The notes under the pieces are model-generated. The model was not told the DNA's origin, searched no databases, and saw only the letters and a program-made list of their open reading frames with translations. Positions 1 to 8,678 of a stretch of 33,031 nucleotides of DNA are shown here, piece after piece (the first letter of the stretch is position 1; every line of letters starts with the position of its first letter). Source of the stretch: an uncultured Rhodospirillales bacterium (GTDB lineage Bacteria; Pseudomonadota; Alphaproteobacteria; Acetobacterales; Acetobacteraceae); contig CAIRTN010000407.1 of the NCBI GenBank assembly GCA_903881515.1, forward strand, positions 1 through 33,031, given 5' to 3'. Made by a program: the position numbers and the translations under genes.

Positions 1-1248
1 ATTATAGGCCCACAGGAACAGGCTGAATTTCTGCTGCGCGGCCTGGCCGATGATGACGTTGAACGGCATGGAGACGACGCCGTTCATCTTCAGCCCGCCG
101 CGGGTGAACATCTGGCCGAGGGCCTGCAAATCGGCGCTGTCCTCGGGGAAACGGTCATTGGAAGAATGGATGGTCAGCCCAAAGCCCTGTGGGTAGCCGG
201 CCTCGGCCATCAACTTCTTCGCGGCGTCGAGGTCTTGGGTGTCGGGCAGCAGGTCTTCGGCATAACCGCCCTGGCCGGGGGGGACGATCTGGCCGGCGAG
301 CACGCCCTGACCGCCGGCGACACGCTCGACCAGTTGTTGGCGGTTGATCATCTTCGACAGCGCGCGGCGGACGCGAACATCGGCCAGTGGGTTTTTCGGC
401 AAAGGCGCGCCAGCCAGGTCAGTGGCAAACGGCGTGACGGCGCGCGGGCTGTCGAGGGCGAGGAAGGTGATGCGGTTGGTCAGGCCCGACCAGACGCGCA
501 GTTCCTTGCGGGTGGCGATGGTGGGGATGTCGTTGGGGGGCACGCCGTCGATCACATCCACGGAGCCTGCCATCAGGTCGGCAATGCGCGAGGCGGTGTT
601 CGGGATGAAGCGCAGCGTGACCTTGTCGAATTCCGGCTTGCCCTGCCAGTAATTCGGGTACGCGCGCAGTTCGACCCGGTCGCCGCGCTGCCAGGACACA
701 AACCGGTACGGCCCGGTGCCAATCGCCGCCTTGCCGGAATTGAAATCCTCGCTCTTGGCGCCCTCGGCAGCCTTCTTCGAGACCATGAACACATTGCCAA
801 TCTCGTCGATCAGCATCGGCTTCGGCGTTTTGGTGCGCACGATGACCGTGTTGGCATCGACGATATCGACGCCGGCCACCGACGCCACCGAGCGCGTCCA
901 CGGCGCCGCGGCGCCAACCAGATGGTTCGGGCGATCCAGCGTGAAGGCGACATCCTCGGGGCCAAAAGGCGAGCCGTCATGGAAGGTGACGCCCTGCCGC
1001 AGCTTGATCTCCCAGCGCAGCGGATCAAGCGCGCGCCAGAACGTCGCCAGCGCGGGGATCATCTCCTGCTTCGCATTCATCTCCACCAAGCGGTCATAGA
1101 TGTTCTGGTTGGTGGAAACGTCGTTGCCGGCATCGTTGAAATGCGGGTCAATCGAGGCGTGCTCGGTGCCACGGCCGAAGACGAGATCGGCGGCCTGGGC
1201 GGCGGGGGCGGCGAGCGCGGCGGCGAGGACGAGAGCGGAGATGCGCAT
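1..1248 (-). CDS. ABC transporter substrate-binding protein, peptide type (3' end outside window)
   Basis: Periplasmic binding protein of the SBP_bac_5 (DppA/OppA) family. 416 codons are visible and the reading frame is open to the window edge; the family is usually about 500-530 residues, so roughly 100 are missing. The ATG at 1248 gives a clean Sec signal peptide (MRISALVLAAALAAPAAQA, then ADLVFGRG). Family hallmarks follow: the LRQGVTFHDGSPF block, the GTGPYRF segment and the VRRALSKMINR helix. It is the last gene of the minus-strand transporter run but is separated from the upstream hydrolase gene by 192 bases containing a double-hairpin repeat, so it may have its own transcript. It is the second binding protein of the locus and not a close copy of the one at 6811-8589. 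The ligand cannot be read from sequence; this family carries peptides, but also sugars, opines and nickel. Confidence 0.93.
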   Translation of the reverse strand, partial: MRISALVLAAALAAPAAQAADLVFGRGTEHASIDPHFNDAGNDVSTNQNIYDRLVEMNAKQEMIPALATFWRALDPLRWEIKLRQGVTFHDGSPFGPEDVAFTLDRPNHLVGAAAPWTRSVASVAGVDIVDANTVIVRTKTPKPMLIDEIGNVFMVSKKAAEGAKSEDFNSGKAAIGTGPYRFVSWQRGDRVELRAYPNYWQGKPEFDKVTLRFIPNTASRIADLMAGSVDVIDGVPPNDIPTIATRKELRVWSGLTNRITFLALDSPRAVTPFATDLAGAPLPKNPLADVRVRRALSKMINRQQLVERVAGGQGVLAGQIVPPGQGGYAEDLLPDTQDLDAAKKLMAEAGYPQGFGLTIHSSNDRFPEDSADLQALGQMFTRGGLKMNGVVSMPFNVIIGQAAQQKFSLFLWAYN

Positions 1249-1293
1249 GATGGGGAGCCTGGAGTTGGAGAAGAAAAGATCAAAAAACAAGCC

Positions 1294-1424
1294 GGTTCTT
1301 TTTTGAAAAAAAGAACCAAAAAACTTTTTCCCCCCGCTTGCACAAGCGCTTGCCGCAAGTGACGAACGTTCGAATATGCGGAGGAAGAGAAGTTTTTTGC
1401 GTCGCTTTTTTTCAAAAAAGCGAC
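1294..1424. repeat. Double-hairpin T/A-rich intergenic repeat, copy A
   Basis: Two hairpins with T-run/A-run arms. Arm pairs are 1294-1303 with 1308-1317 (base GGTTC/GAACC) and 1401-1410 with 1415-1424 (base GTCGC/GCGAC). Inside them lie outward-mirrored motifs CAAAAAACTTTTT (1317-1329) and AAGTTTTTTGC (1390-1400), so the whole unit is an imperfect inverted repeat. It fills the gap between the hydrolase stop and the binding-protein start. Related copies lie at 4558-4680 and 18467-18581. It could act as a terminator in either direction or be a mobile REP-like unit. Confidence 0.8.
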
Positions 1425-1440
1425 CGCGTCCCTTCCCATC

Positions 1441-2925
1441 TCACGCCCCCGCCAGCACCGCGCCGAGCACGTCGTTGAGCGCAGCGAGGTCCATGGGATT
1501 GTCGGTCTCGTTGGACACCGCGAGCACGCGGTTGGCGCCGCGCAGGATGAAGACGCGTTGGTCTGACGCGCCGGAGAGCCAGGCGGCGTCGGGCGGGAGC
1601 GCGGGGAAGCGGCGGTCGGCGTTGGTCCAGACGGTGGCGGCGTAGCTGGTGCCGCCGTGCTGGCAGGCGAGTGCGTAGTCGGCCCAGCCGTCGGAGAGCA
1701 GGCGTTCGCCGTTCCAGACGCCGTTTTGCAGGTAGAGCACGGCGAGCTTGGACCAGTCGCGCAGGGTGGCGAAGGCGGCGCCGGAGGCGATCAGGTTGCC
1801 GGCGATGTCGCCGGACATGCGGTAGCTGGCCATGCCCAGGCGATCGGGGAGGAGGTCGTAGACGGTTTGCTGGTAGGGCAGGTTCTGGCGCTCGATGCGG
1901 TCGCGGATGATGGCGCCGAGCACGTTGATTCCGGCGTTGATGTAGCGGAAGACGTTGCCGGGGCGGGTGGCGACGATGTTGGCCTGGGCGGCGGCGAAGG
2001 CGTCGACGGCGTCGAAGTAGACGGCGGAGCCTTCGAAGCCGAGCGAGGGCGTGGTGCCATCGAGGCAGGGCATGGCGAGGCCGGAGCGCATGCGGAGCAG
2101 ATCGTCGAGCGTGATCAGGGAATGGATGCCGCGCGGGTCTCGCCAGGCGGGGGCTGGGGCGGGGGCGTAGGCGTTTTCCAGCCAGCCCAAATGCAGCAGG
2201 CGGCCGATCAGGGTGCCGGTCATCGATTTGTTCATCGACCAGGACGGGGTGACGCGATCGGGCGCGCCGCCGGCACCGTAGCGTTCGAACAAAACCCGGT
2301 CGGGACTGGCGATGAGCAGGCCGTAGACGCCTTTGGAGGCGGCGAAGAAGCGATCGACCGCGGCGGTGAGCGCGGCGCCGGCGGCGGGCGGGGTTTCGAC
2401 GGCGTCACCGAGCGGCCAGGGTTTGCCGGAGGCGGGGGCGCGGGGAATGGGGGTGGCGGTGATCGCGGCGGGGCTAGCGGTGCCGGTGACGATGCCGCCC
2501 CAGCCGATGGGCGCGGCGGCGCCGCCGGTGATCGGCGGGCCGAAGCTGGGGTCGGTCCAGGTCAGGCGGGTGGTGCGGGCGTTGGGGTCGCCGGTGATGG
2601 CGATTTCGCCGGCGGCCAGCGCCGCGTTGAGGCGCTGGCTGCGGGCGGCGCCGTTGGGCATGGCGTCGAGCCCGGTGGTGGGGGGAATGCCGCGCCAGCG
2701 CAGGCGGGCGAGCGCGTCCGCCCAGTCGAGCCCGCTGACGAAGGCCATGTCGGCCATGCGCTTGGCGGCGAAATTCATCTCCCTCAGGCGGAGGGCGGCT
2801 TCGCTGACGTCATAGACCAGCGGCGTGGGCAGGCCGGCGGGCGGCAAGGGGCGGCGGGAGTCGAGCGTGGTTTCGCCGCCGGGGGTGGCAGCCCAGGCGG
2901 GGTTGAACGCGGGGGCTTGGGTCAT
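1441..2925 (-). CDS. Cytoplasmic beta-lactamase-fold serine hydrolase (class C / NylB-like)
   Basis: 494 residues. The C-terminal part (about 185-494) is a beta-lactamase/transpeptidase-like domain with the SxxK motif SMNK (Ser230, Lys233) and the YxN motif YIN (Tyr328, Asn330); a GASDQRVF segment near residue 455 occupies the place of the third motif. No signal peptide is visible, so a cytoplasmic esterase or amidase is more likely than a true beta-lactamase. The first 180 residues are an extension that I do not recognise. The start ATG overlaps the stop of the upstream ABC ATPase gene (ATGA at 2922-2925), implying translational coupling and a role in processing the imported compound. The substrate is unknown; 6-aminohexanoate-oligomer hydrolases and various esterases share this fold. 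Confidence 0.88.
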   Translation of the reverse strand: MTQAPAFNPAWAATPGGETTLDSRRPLPPAGLPTPLVYDVSEAALRLREMNFAAKRMADMAFVSGLDWADALARLRWRGIPPTTGLDAMPNGAARSQRLNAALAAGEIAITGDPNARTTRLTWTDPSFGPPITGGAAAPIGWGGIVTGTASPAAITATPIPRAPASGKPWPLGDAVETPPAAGAALTAAVDRFFAASKGVYGLLIASPDRVLFERYGAGGAPDRVTPSWSMNKSMTGTLIGRLLHLGWLENAYAPAPAPAWRDPRGIHSLITLDDLLRMRSGLAMPCLDGTTPSLGFEGSAVYFDAVDAFAAAQANIVATRPGNVFRYINAGINVLGAIIRDRIERQNLPYQQTVYDLLPDRLGMASYRMSGDIAGNLIASGAAFATLRDWSKLAVLYLQNGVWNGERLLSDGWADYALACQHGGTSYAATVWTNADRRFPALPPDAAWLSGASDQRVFILRGANRVLAVSNETDNPMDLAALNDVLGAVLAGA

Positions 2926-4523
2926 GCGGCGGTGCTCCAGGGGCGGTCGGGGTCGGGCATCGGGATGCTGTCGAGCAGCAGGCGGGTGTATTGGTGCGAG
3001 GGGGCGCGTAGCACCTGATCGGGGTCGCCCTGTTCGACGACGTGGCCGCGTTCGAGCACCAGGATGTCGTCGCCGACGCGCCAGGCGGTGGCGAGGTCGT
3101 GGGTGATGTAGAGCACCGAGATGCCGTAGCGGTCGCGCAGATCCACCAGCAGATCGAGGATCGCGGCGCGCATGGAGGCATCGACCATTGAGACCGGTTC
3201 GTCGGCGACCAGCAGGCGGGGGCGCAGCATCAGCGCGCGGGCGACCATCAGGCGCTGACGCTGGCCGCCGCTGAGCTGGTGGGCGAAGCGGTCGAGCAGG
3301 CTGGGATCGAGGCCGACGGCGCGGCAGGACTCTTCCATCAAGGCGCGGGCGGCGTCGCCGGTGGCGAGACCGAAGCGGCGCAACGGCACGCTGAGCGCGT
3401 GGGCGACGCGGTAGAACGGGTTGAAGGTGCTGTACGGGTCCTGAAACACCGCCTGCACCTCGCGGCGGAAGGTTTGCGGCGGGGTGGCGGCGAGCGGCTG
3501 GCCGCGCCAGAGCACGCGGCCGGCGCTGGGGGCGAGCAGGCCGAGGGCGATCGAGCCGATGGTGGTCTTGCCGCTGCCGCTCTGGCCGACGATGGACAGA
3601 ATGCGCGGGGCGTCGGGCAGCACCAGATCGAGCTTGTGCAAAGCGGGGGCGGGCGGCGGGCCGAACAGCGATTTGCCGTAGCGCATTTCCACGCCGTCAA
3701 ACCGCAGCAGGTCGGCCGCGGCAGCCGGGGCGGCGGTGCCGGCGCGACGGTCCTGGCCGATCACCGGGACGGAGCGGATTAGCTCCGCCGTGTAGGGGGC
3801 TTCAGGCGCGTGGAACACGCGGCGGACCGGACCTTCCTCGACCAGCAGCCCGTCGCGCATCACCGCGACACGATCCACGCATTGCGCCATCAGCCCCATG
3901 TCGTGACCGATCAAAATCATCGCGCTGCCCAGACGATCCTGCGCCTGCCGCAACGTGGCCATCACCTGCTTCTGGGTGACGACATCGAGCGCGCTGGTCG
4001 GCTCGTCGGCAATGATCAGCCGCGGGCCGAGTGAGATGGCAATCGCAATGCACACGCGCTGCTTCATGCCGCCGGACAACTCGTGCGGGAAACGCCGCGC
4101 GACATCCGCGCCAAGCCCAACCTGTGCCAGCAGATCGGCAATGCGATTGGCGTCCGCCGGCGCGCCGTGATCGCGCAGCGCATGCGTGATGCTGTCGGAG
4201 ACCCGCAACACCGGGTTGAGCGCGTTCATCGCCCCCTGCGGCACATAGGCCACCCGAGCCAGCCGCAGCGCCGCAAACGCGCGGTCATCAAGACCGACGA
4301 GATCCTGTCCATCCAGGCGAATCTGCCCGCCCAGCACGCGCCCCGGCGCGCGCAGCAGGCCCATCACAGCCAACGCGGTGGTGGTCTTGCCGGAGCCGGA
4401 TTCACCGACCAAACCAAGCCGCTCGCCGGCGGCAAGGCTGAGCGAAAGATCGCGCACCGCGCTCAGCGTGCCGGCGGCTAGCTCGTAGCCTACGTGCAGG
4501 TTGTCGATTTCGAGGACGCTCAT
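2922..4523 (-). CDS. Peptide-type ABC transporter, fused double ATP-binding subunit (DppD-DppF fusion)
   Basis: 533 residues from the ATG at 4523. Two complete ABC ATPase domains lie in one chain. The first has Walker A GESGSGKTT (40-48), signature LSGGMKQR (149-156) and Walker B LIIADEP (169-175). The second has Walker A GQSGSGKTT (313-321), signature LSGGQRQR (417-424) and Walker B LLVADEP (437-443). Each domain is followed by an oligopeptide-type C-terminal segment (APYTAELI, HQYTRLLL). The subunit energises import through the two permeases just upstream. An ATG at 4574 would add 17 residues, but that extension reads into a repeat hairpin (copy B), so I reject it. No strong Shine-Dalgarno sequence precedes 4523. 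The stop overlaps the next gene by ATGA. Confidence 0.95.
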   Translation of the reverse strand: MSVLEIDNLHVGYELAAGTLSAVRDLSLSLAAGERLGLVGESGSGKTTTALAVMGLLRAPGRVLGGQIRLDGQDLVGLDDRAFAALRLARVAYVPQGAMNALNPVLRVSDSITHALRDHGAPADANRIADLLAQVGLGADVARRFPHELSGGMKQRVCIAIAISLGPRLIIADEPTSALDVVTQKQVMATLRQAQDRLGSAMILIGHDMGLMAQCVDRVAVMRDGLLVEEGPVRRVFHAPEAPYTAELIRSVPVIGQDRRAGTAAPAAAADLLRFDGVEMRYGKSLFGPPPAPALHKLDLVLPDAPRILSIVGQSGSGKTTIGSIALGLLAPSAGRVLWRGQPLAATPPQTFRREVQAVFQDPYSTFNPFYRVAHALSVPLRRFGLATGDAARALMEESCRAVGLDPSLLDRFAHQLSGGQRQRLMVARALMLRPRLLVADEPVSMVDASMRAAILDLLVDLRDRYGISVLYITHDLATAWRVGDDILVLERGHVVEQGDPDQVLRAPSHQYTRLLLDSIPMPDPDRPWSTAA

Positions 4524-4557
4524 GAGCGGGAAGATTTTCAGTTTAGGAAGGGAAGCA

Positions 4558-4680
4558 GTTCTTTTTGTGAACAAAAAGAACCAAAAAAACTTTTTGAATT
4601 GATGCCTTCGGGCTGCCTGGGCGTTTGACGCACGTGCAGAGGAAGGAGTTTTTTTGCTCCTTTTTTTGCAAAAAAAGGAG
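4558..4680. repeat. Double-hairpin T/A-rich intergenic repeat, copy B
   Basis: Same architecture as copy A. Hairpin 1 pairs 4558-4568 with 4571-4581 (base GTTC/GAAC); hairpin 2 pairs 4657-4667 with 4670-4680 (base CTCC/GGAG). The inner mirrored motifs CAAAAAAACTTTTT and AGTTTTTTTGC are retained. It sits inside the transporter run, between the permease and ATPase genes, so any terminator activity would lower ATPase expression relative to the permeases. Confidence 0.8.
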
Positions 4681-4716
4681 TGCTTGCCTTCACTTTTGCT
4701 TGCCTGCCTGCGCCGC

Positions 4717-5538
4717 TCATTTGAGGCTCCGCAGGCGGGGGTTGGCGAATTCGTCGAGGCCGATGACGACGAGGTACATGCCGACGAACAGGGCGACGAG
4801 GATGGTGACGGGTTCGACGATCCACCACCAGAGGCCGCGCAGGAAGGCGCCTTCGCTGATCATCCAGTAGATGGTCATGCCCAAAGTGGGCTCGTCGCGG
4901 GGGCCGAGGCCGAGGGCTTCGAGGCCGACGGAGGCGAGGATGGCCGCCGAGACGGAGGAGACCAGGGCGGCGCCGAGGTAGGGCATCAGGTTGGGCATCA
5001 TCTCCTGAAAGATGATGGCGAGGCTGCCTTGGCCGGAGAGGCGGGCCATGCGGACGTAGCCGGCTTCGCGCATGACGAGGACCTGGGCGCGGATTTGCCG
5101 TGTGGGTTCGCGCCAGGCGAGCAGGGCGATGACGAGGGCCATCAGGGTGGTGGTCATTTGCCCGGGCCAGGCGGAGGCGATGACGACGAGGACGAGCAGG
5201 CCGGGGACGGTGAGCAGCACGTCGACGGCGAAGCTGATGACGCGGTCGACCCAGCCGCCGTGATAGGCGGCGAGGAAGGCGAGTGTGGTGCCGACGGCGA
5301 TGCCGATCAGGCCGGCGAGCAGGCCGACCTTGGCGGTGAGCAGGGTGCCGACGACGAGGACGGCGGCGAGGTCTCGGCCGGCGGTGTCGGTGCCGAGGGG
5401 ATTGTCCCAGGAGGGGGGCTGGGCGACGTCGGCGGAGAGCGGGCGGGCGTCGTCGAGATCGACGGTGAGCGCGCCGAGGCAGGCGAGCAGGACGAGGAGG
5501 CCGAGCAGGGCGAGACCTGCGAGCAAGCGGCGGTTCAT
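4717..5538 (-). CDS. Peptide-type ABC transporter permease (DppC-like)
   Basis: 273 residues, inner-membrane subunit of the BPD_transp_1 family. An N-terminal helix (about 4-25) precedes the DppC-type segment PLGTDTAGRDL, then five further hydrophobic helices. The cytoplasmic EAA loop that docks on the ATPase is visible as EAGYVRMARLSG followed by HIL-type residues EMMPNLMPY. Its ATG overlaps the stop of the upstream permease by ATGA (5535-5538), so the two permeases are translationally coupled. Length is near the usual 270-300. Downstream, 193 bases containing a double-hairpin repeat separate it from the ATPase gene. Confidence 0.93.
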   Translation of the reverse strand: MNRRLLAGLALLGLLVLLACLGALTVDLDDARPLSADVAQPPSWDNPLGTDTAGRDLAAVLVVGTLLTAKVGLLAGLIGIAVGTTLAFLAAYHGGWVDRVISFAVDVLLTVPGLLVLVVIASAWPGQMTTTLMALVIALLAWREPTRQIRAQVLVMREAGYVRMARLSGQGSLAIIFQEMMPNLMPYLGAALVSSVSAAILASVGLEALGLGPRDEPTLGMTIYWMISEGAFLRGLWWWIVEPVTILVALFVGMYLVVIGLDEFANPRLRSLK

Positions 5539-6527
5539 CGGCGCACCCGCGGGTCGAGCAGGGGGTAGAGCATGTCGACGAGGAGCATGAGGACGGCGAT
5601 CATGACGACGAGGATGAACACCACGCCGTAGATCACGAAGTAGTCGTTCTGCTGGATGGCGGCGAACAGCAAATTGCCGAGGCCGGGGTATTGGAACACG
5701 CGCTCGACCAGCACGGAGCCGGCGGCGATGTAGCCGATATGCAGGGCAAGGCCGGTGACCTGTGGCAGCAGGGCGTTGCGCAGGCCGTAGCTGAAGAAAC
5801 GGCGCTGCACGGAGAGGCCGTTGGCTTCGGCGTAGGCCATGTAGTCCTCGCCTTGGACGGTGACCATCATGCCGCGCATCGCCAGTGCCCAGGTGCCGAC
5901 GGAGGCCAGCACGATGGAGGCGGCGGGGAGCAGGGAGTGGCGCAGGATGTCGAGCACGAAGTCCCAGCGCAGGCCGGGGATCGCCGTCATCTCAAAGCCG
6001 CCGCCGAGGGGGAGCAGGCGCCAGGAGAAGGCGAAGACGTAGATCAGCACAAGGCCGAGCAGATAATACGGCAGGGCGGCGAGCACCATGACGCCGGGGG
6101 CGAGCAGGCCGAGCAGCCTCGGCGCGCCCTCCCACGCCAGCAGGGCGCCGAGCACGGTGCCCAGCGCGAAGGCGATCAGGGTGGAGGTGAGCAGCAGGCC
6201 GATCGTCCAGGGCAGAGCGCGGCCGACGAGGTCGGTGACGCGGGCGGGGTAGAAGGCGATGGACTGGCCGAGATCGAGGCTGGCGGTGTCTTTGATGTAG
6301 GAGAGGTATTGCTCGGCCAGCGGCCGATCGAGGCCGAACTTGGCGCGATAGGCCTCGACCAGCCCCTTCATGTCGGTGAGCGCGCCGCCGGTTTCGGTGA
6401 GTTCTAAGAGCTTGGTCTCGATCGGGTCTTTCGGGGCGAGCTTGGGCAAGAGGAAGTTGAGGCTGGCCGCGGTGAAGATCACGGCGAGCATGAGCAGGAG
6501 GCGTTTGGTTAGGCGGAGGAGGAACAT
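5535..6527 (-). CDS. Peptide-type ABC transporter permease (DppB-like)
   Basis: 330 residues, the DppB-type partner permease. An N-terminal transmembrane segment (about 7-27) is followed by the family segment NFLLPKLAPKDPI, a large periplasmic loop and five more helices. The EAA-like loop is GEDYMAYAEANGLS followed by RRFFSYGLRNALLPQ. The C-terminus MLYPLLDPRVRR is typical of the family. It pairs with the permease at 4717-5538. The gene follows the binding-protein gene after 283 bases of repeat-rich spacer, so it is probably in the same transcription unit but expressed below the binding protein, a common arrangement in ABC importers. Confidence 0.94.
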   Translation of the reverse strand: MFLLRLTKRLLLMLAVIFTAASLNFLLPKLAPKDPIETKLLELTETGGALTDMKGLVEAYRAKFGLDRPLAEQYLSYIKDTASLDLGQSIAFYPARVTDLVGRALPWTIGLLLTSTLIAFALGTVLGALLAWEGAPRLLGLLAPGVMVLAALPYYLLGLVLIYVFAFSWRLLPLGGGFEMTAIPGLRWDFVLDILRHSLLPAASIVLASVGTWALAMRGMMVTVQGEDYMAYAEANGLSVQRRFFSYGLRNALLPQVTGLALHIGYIAAGSVLVERVFQYPGLGNLLFAAIQQNDYFVIYGVVFILVVMIAVLMLLVDMLYPLLDPRVRR

Positions 6528-6550
6528 TAGCTAGGCAAGGCGAAGGGGTA

Positions 6551-6787
6551 GGCCAGGGCTCTGCCCTGGACCCGCCAAAGGCCGAGGGCCTTTGGAAACC
6601 CATTCATTTGTGCGGTGGTTGATCGGTTGGCTCGGCGTTGGGCGTGGAGCGGCGGAGCCATCAAAAAATCTTTGGGCTTCGCCGCTGCACGGGCGTTGGT
6701 GCCTTTTGCGCATGAGTGTGGGGTCAAGGGGGGTGAGCCGCGAAGCGGATCGCCGTCCCCTTGCGGGTCCAGGGCAGAGCCCTGGCC
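6551..6787. repeat. GC-rich inverted repeat pair in the transporter operon
   Basis: A 23-base sequence at 6551-6573 recurs as an exact reverse complement at 6765-6787. Each arm itself contains a hairpin (CCAGGGC-TCT-GCCCTGG). The left arm is followed by another palindrome (CCAAAGGC/GCCTTTGG, 6575-6595). The right arm is preceded by a block (about 6735-6760) that reappears at 32889-32912. The roughly 190 bases between the arms encode nothing I can support; they include a hairpin-like GGCGGAGCC region next to an A-run (6664-6669). The element occupies the whole spacer between the binding-protein and permease genes. Confidence 0.75.
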
Positions 6788-6810
6788 TTGCCTTGTCGTA
6801 CCTTCCCCAC

Positions 6811-8589
6811 TTAAGCGCGCTTCAGCCCATGCACCACCAGCATCGTTGTCCAGTACGAGCAGGTCGGTGACTGGTACGGGTTGGCGGTCGTGGGCCAGCC
6901 GGTCCAGAGCGTCGTGTTGAACGGGATGCGGTGGTACCACTGGGCGATCGGGATTTCGACGACTTCTTCGGCCCAGATGCCGAGTGCTTCTTTCACGATC
7001 GGGCGGAGTTTGGGGTCGTTGATGGGGAGTTGGCCGACCTGGTCGGTGAGTTCGTCGAAGCGCTTGTTCTGGAAGCGGGCGAATCGGGAGGTGATCTCGC
7101 CGACCGGGCGGTAGAATTTGCTGTGGTAGAGCAGCAGGGTGTCTTCGGGGTCGAAGATGCCGCCGAGATGGCCGAAGAGGGTCATGTCGGTTTTGCCGCT
7201 GTAGATGACCTGGAGGTAGTCGGGCCGGCGGTTCCAGGCGACGTCGAAGCCTTGGCGGCGGAGTTGTTCGACGATGATCGGGGCCATGGCGTCGAGCGCG
7301 GAGGCCGAGGTGAGGGTCATCGACCAGCGCTCGCCGGATTTGGCCCAGAAGCCTTGGCTGTCTTTCTTGAAGCCGGCTTCGGTCATCAGGGCGGCGGATT
7401 GCTTGGCGTCGAACTTGCCGGTGCCCTTGGCCTTGGACTGGGGCTCGGCGTCGACGATGTAGTCGTGCAGGGCCTTGAAGTCGGGCAGGGGAAGGAAGGA
7501 CTGCTCGGCGGCGCCTTCATGGAAGATGTCGATGATCTGCTTGGCGTTGACGGCGTGCATCAGCGCTTTGCGGACGCGTTTGTCGGCGACTTTCGGGCTG
7601 TCGAAGTTGAACCAGACGGAGCTGGGCCACCAGTCGATGTAGCCGTAGGGGGGTGTGCGGTCGGTGAGGGTGGTGATGGCTTTGTTGTCGGCGAGCAGTT
7701 TTTTCATCATCGGCACTGGGGCCTCGACCATCCAGTCGATCTGGTCGGCGGCGAGGGCCTGCGCCATTTGCTGCTGTTCGCCGCGGGGCACGGTGATCAG
7801 GCGCTTGGGGGCGGGGAGTTTGGCGAAGTAGGCGCCGGGTTGCTTGCCCCAGATGCCGGGCTTGGCGCCCCACCAATCGTCCCGCCGGTCAAGCACGATG
7901 CGTTCGGGGGCGGCGAGGACGATTTTGTAGGGGCCGGTGCCGAGGGGCAGGCCCTTTTCGAGGTCGAAATTGGTGAAGGCGGCGACGTCGGGCGCGGCTT
8001 CGAAGATGTGCTTGGGGACGATGAAGATGCCGGTGTTGAACTTCACCGTGAGGTTGCGCAGCACGAAGCGGGGGTCGCGGCGCTTGAGGTTGAATTTGAC
8101 GGTGAGGTCATCGAGTTTCTCGGCCTTGGCGAGGACGGCGGCGACGTCGGCGGAGAGGAACAGGTCTTTTTTGCCTTCGCCGTTCTGGCGCAGCATTTCG
8201 AAGGTGAACACCACATCGTCGGCGGAGAAGGGTTTGCCGTCGGACCAGGTGACGCCTTGGCGGAGGGTTACAGTGACGGAGGTGTAGTCGTCGGCATACT
8301 TGTAGCCGGTGGCGAGGAACGGGATGTGTTCGGCTTTGAGGTTGTTCCAGAAGAACAGGGCCTCGTTGACGAAGACGATGTGATTGCGCGGGTCGTTGCC
8401 GACGGCGAAGGGGTTGAGGTTGGCGTAGTTCTTGTAGGTCGGGCCGGGGGGCCAGGCCTCGATGATCAGGGTGTCTTTGCGGTCGACGGCGTCCATGGCG
8501 CGGGCATGGCGGGGGAGCGCGGCGGCGGCGATGGTGCCGGCGGCGGAGAGGCCGAGGGTGCGGCGGGTCAGGCCATTTTTCTGGGTCAT
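6811..8589 (-). CDS. ABC transporter substrate-binding protein, peptide type, Tat signal
   Basis: 592 residues, SBP_bac_5 family, full length. The N-terminus has a twin-arginine motif, TRRTLGL (Arg9-Arg10), then a hydrophobic stretch ending in RHARA, so export through the Tat pathway in folded form is likely. Family blocks include VTLRQGVTWSDGKPFSADDV, LGTGPYKI and VRKALMHAVNAKQI. A Shine-Dalgarno-like AGGAAA lies 6 bases before the ATG at 8589. It is the first gene of the transporter unit and is transcribed divergently from the GntR regulator gene across an 89-base intergenic region with a candidate operator. The neighbouring sugar-acid genes suggest a sugar-acid-containing ligand rather than a plain dipeptide; that is inference. 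Confidence 0.95.
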   Translation of the reverse strand: MTQKNGLTRRTLGLSAAGTIAAAALPRHARAMDAVDRKDTLIIEAWPPGPTYKNYANLNPFAVGNDPRNHIVFVNEALFFWNNLKAEHIPFLATGYKYADDYTSVTVTLRQGVTWSDGKPFSADDVVFTFEMLRQNGEGKKDLFLSADVAAVLAKAEKLDDLTVKFNLKRRDPRFVLRNLTVKFNTGIFIVPKHIFEAAPDVAAFTNFDLEKGLPLGTGPYKIVLAAPERIVLDRRDDWWGAKPGIWGKQPGAYFAKLPAPKRLITVPRGEQQQMAQALAADQIDWMVEAPVPMMKKLLADNKAITTLTDRTPPYGYIDWWPSSVWFNFDSPKVADKRVRKALMHAVNAKQIIDIFHEGAAEQSFLPLPDFKALHDYIVDAEPQSKAKGTGKFDAKQSAALMTEAGFKKDSQGFWAKSGERWSMTLTSASALDAMAPIIVEQLRRQGFDVAWNRRPDYLQVIYSGKTDMTLFGHLGGIFDPEDTLLLYHSKFYRPVGEITSRFARFQNKRFDELTDQVGQLPINDPKLRPIVKEALGIWAEEVVEIPIAQWYHRIPFNTTLWTGWPTTANPYQSPTCSYWTTMLVVHGLKRA

Positions 8590-8633
8590 CGACGTTTCCT
8601 GGTTTTTTGCAGCCTTGGCACGGAGGGTTGCAA

Positions 8634-8665
8634 ATCATATCAAATCGGTCAACATCATATACGAT
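8634..8665. promoter_or_regulatory. Candidate GntR/FCD operator between divergent units
   Basis: Position 8654-8665 reads ATCATATACGAT, an imperfect 12-base palindrome of the ATnnTATAnnAT type often bound by FCD-class GntR regulators. A related half site, ATCATATCAAAT, lies at 8634-8645, exactly 20 bases (two helical turns) away on the same face. Outer arms AAATCnTAT (8632-8640) and ATAnGATTT (8659-8667) also form an inverted repeat. The site abuts the regulator's start and lies about 45 bases from the binding-protein start, so it could control both directions. Assignment to this regulator is inference from position. Confidence 0.55.
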
Positions 8666-8678
8666 TTAGGGTGGAGCC

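Noticed and set aside
166-1362. Long plus-strand ORF opposite the first binding-protein gene
   Set aside because: It is the antisense shadow of a GC-rich gene with signal peptide and family motifs on the minus strand; its product is low-complexity and unrecognisable.
1291-1424. T-rich hairpins read as a small RNA gene or insertion-sequence remnant
   Set aside because: No transposase fragment, no target duplication and no promoter are visible; three copies with covarying stems fit a dispersed structural repeat better.
1657-3018. 453-codon plus-strand ORF, extremely Gly/Ala-rich
   Set aside because: Antisense to the serine hydrolase gene; composition is typical of mirrored GC3-rich codons.
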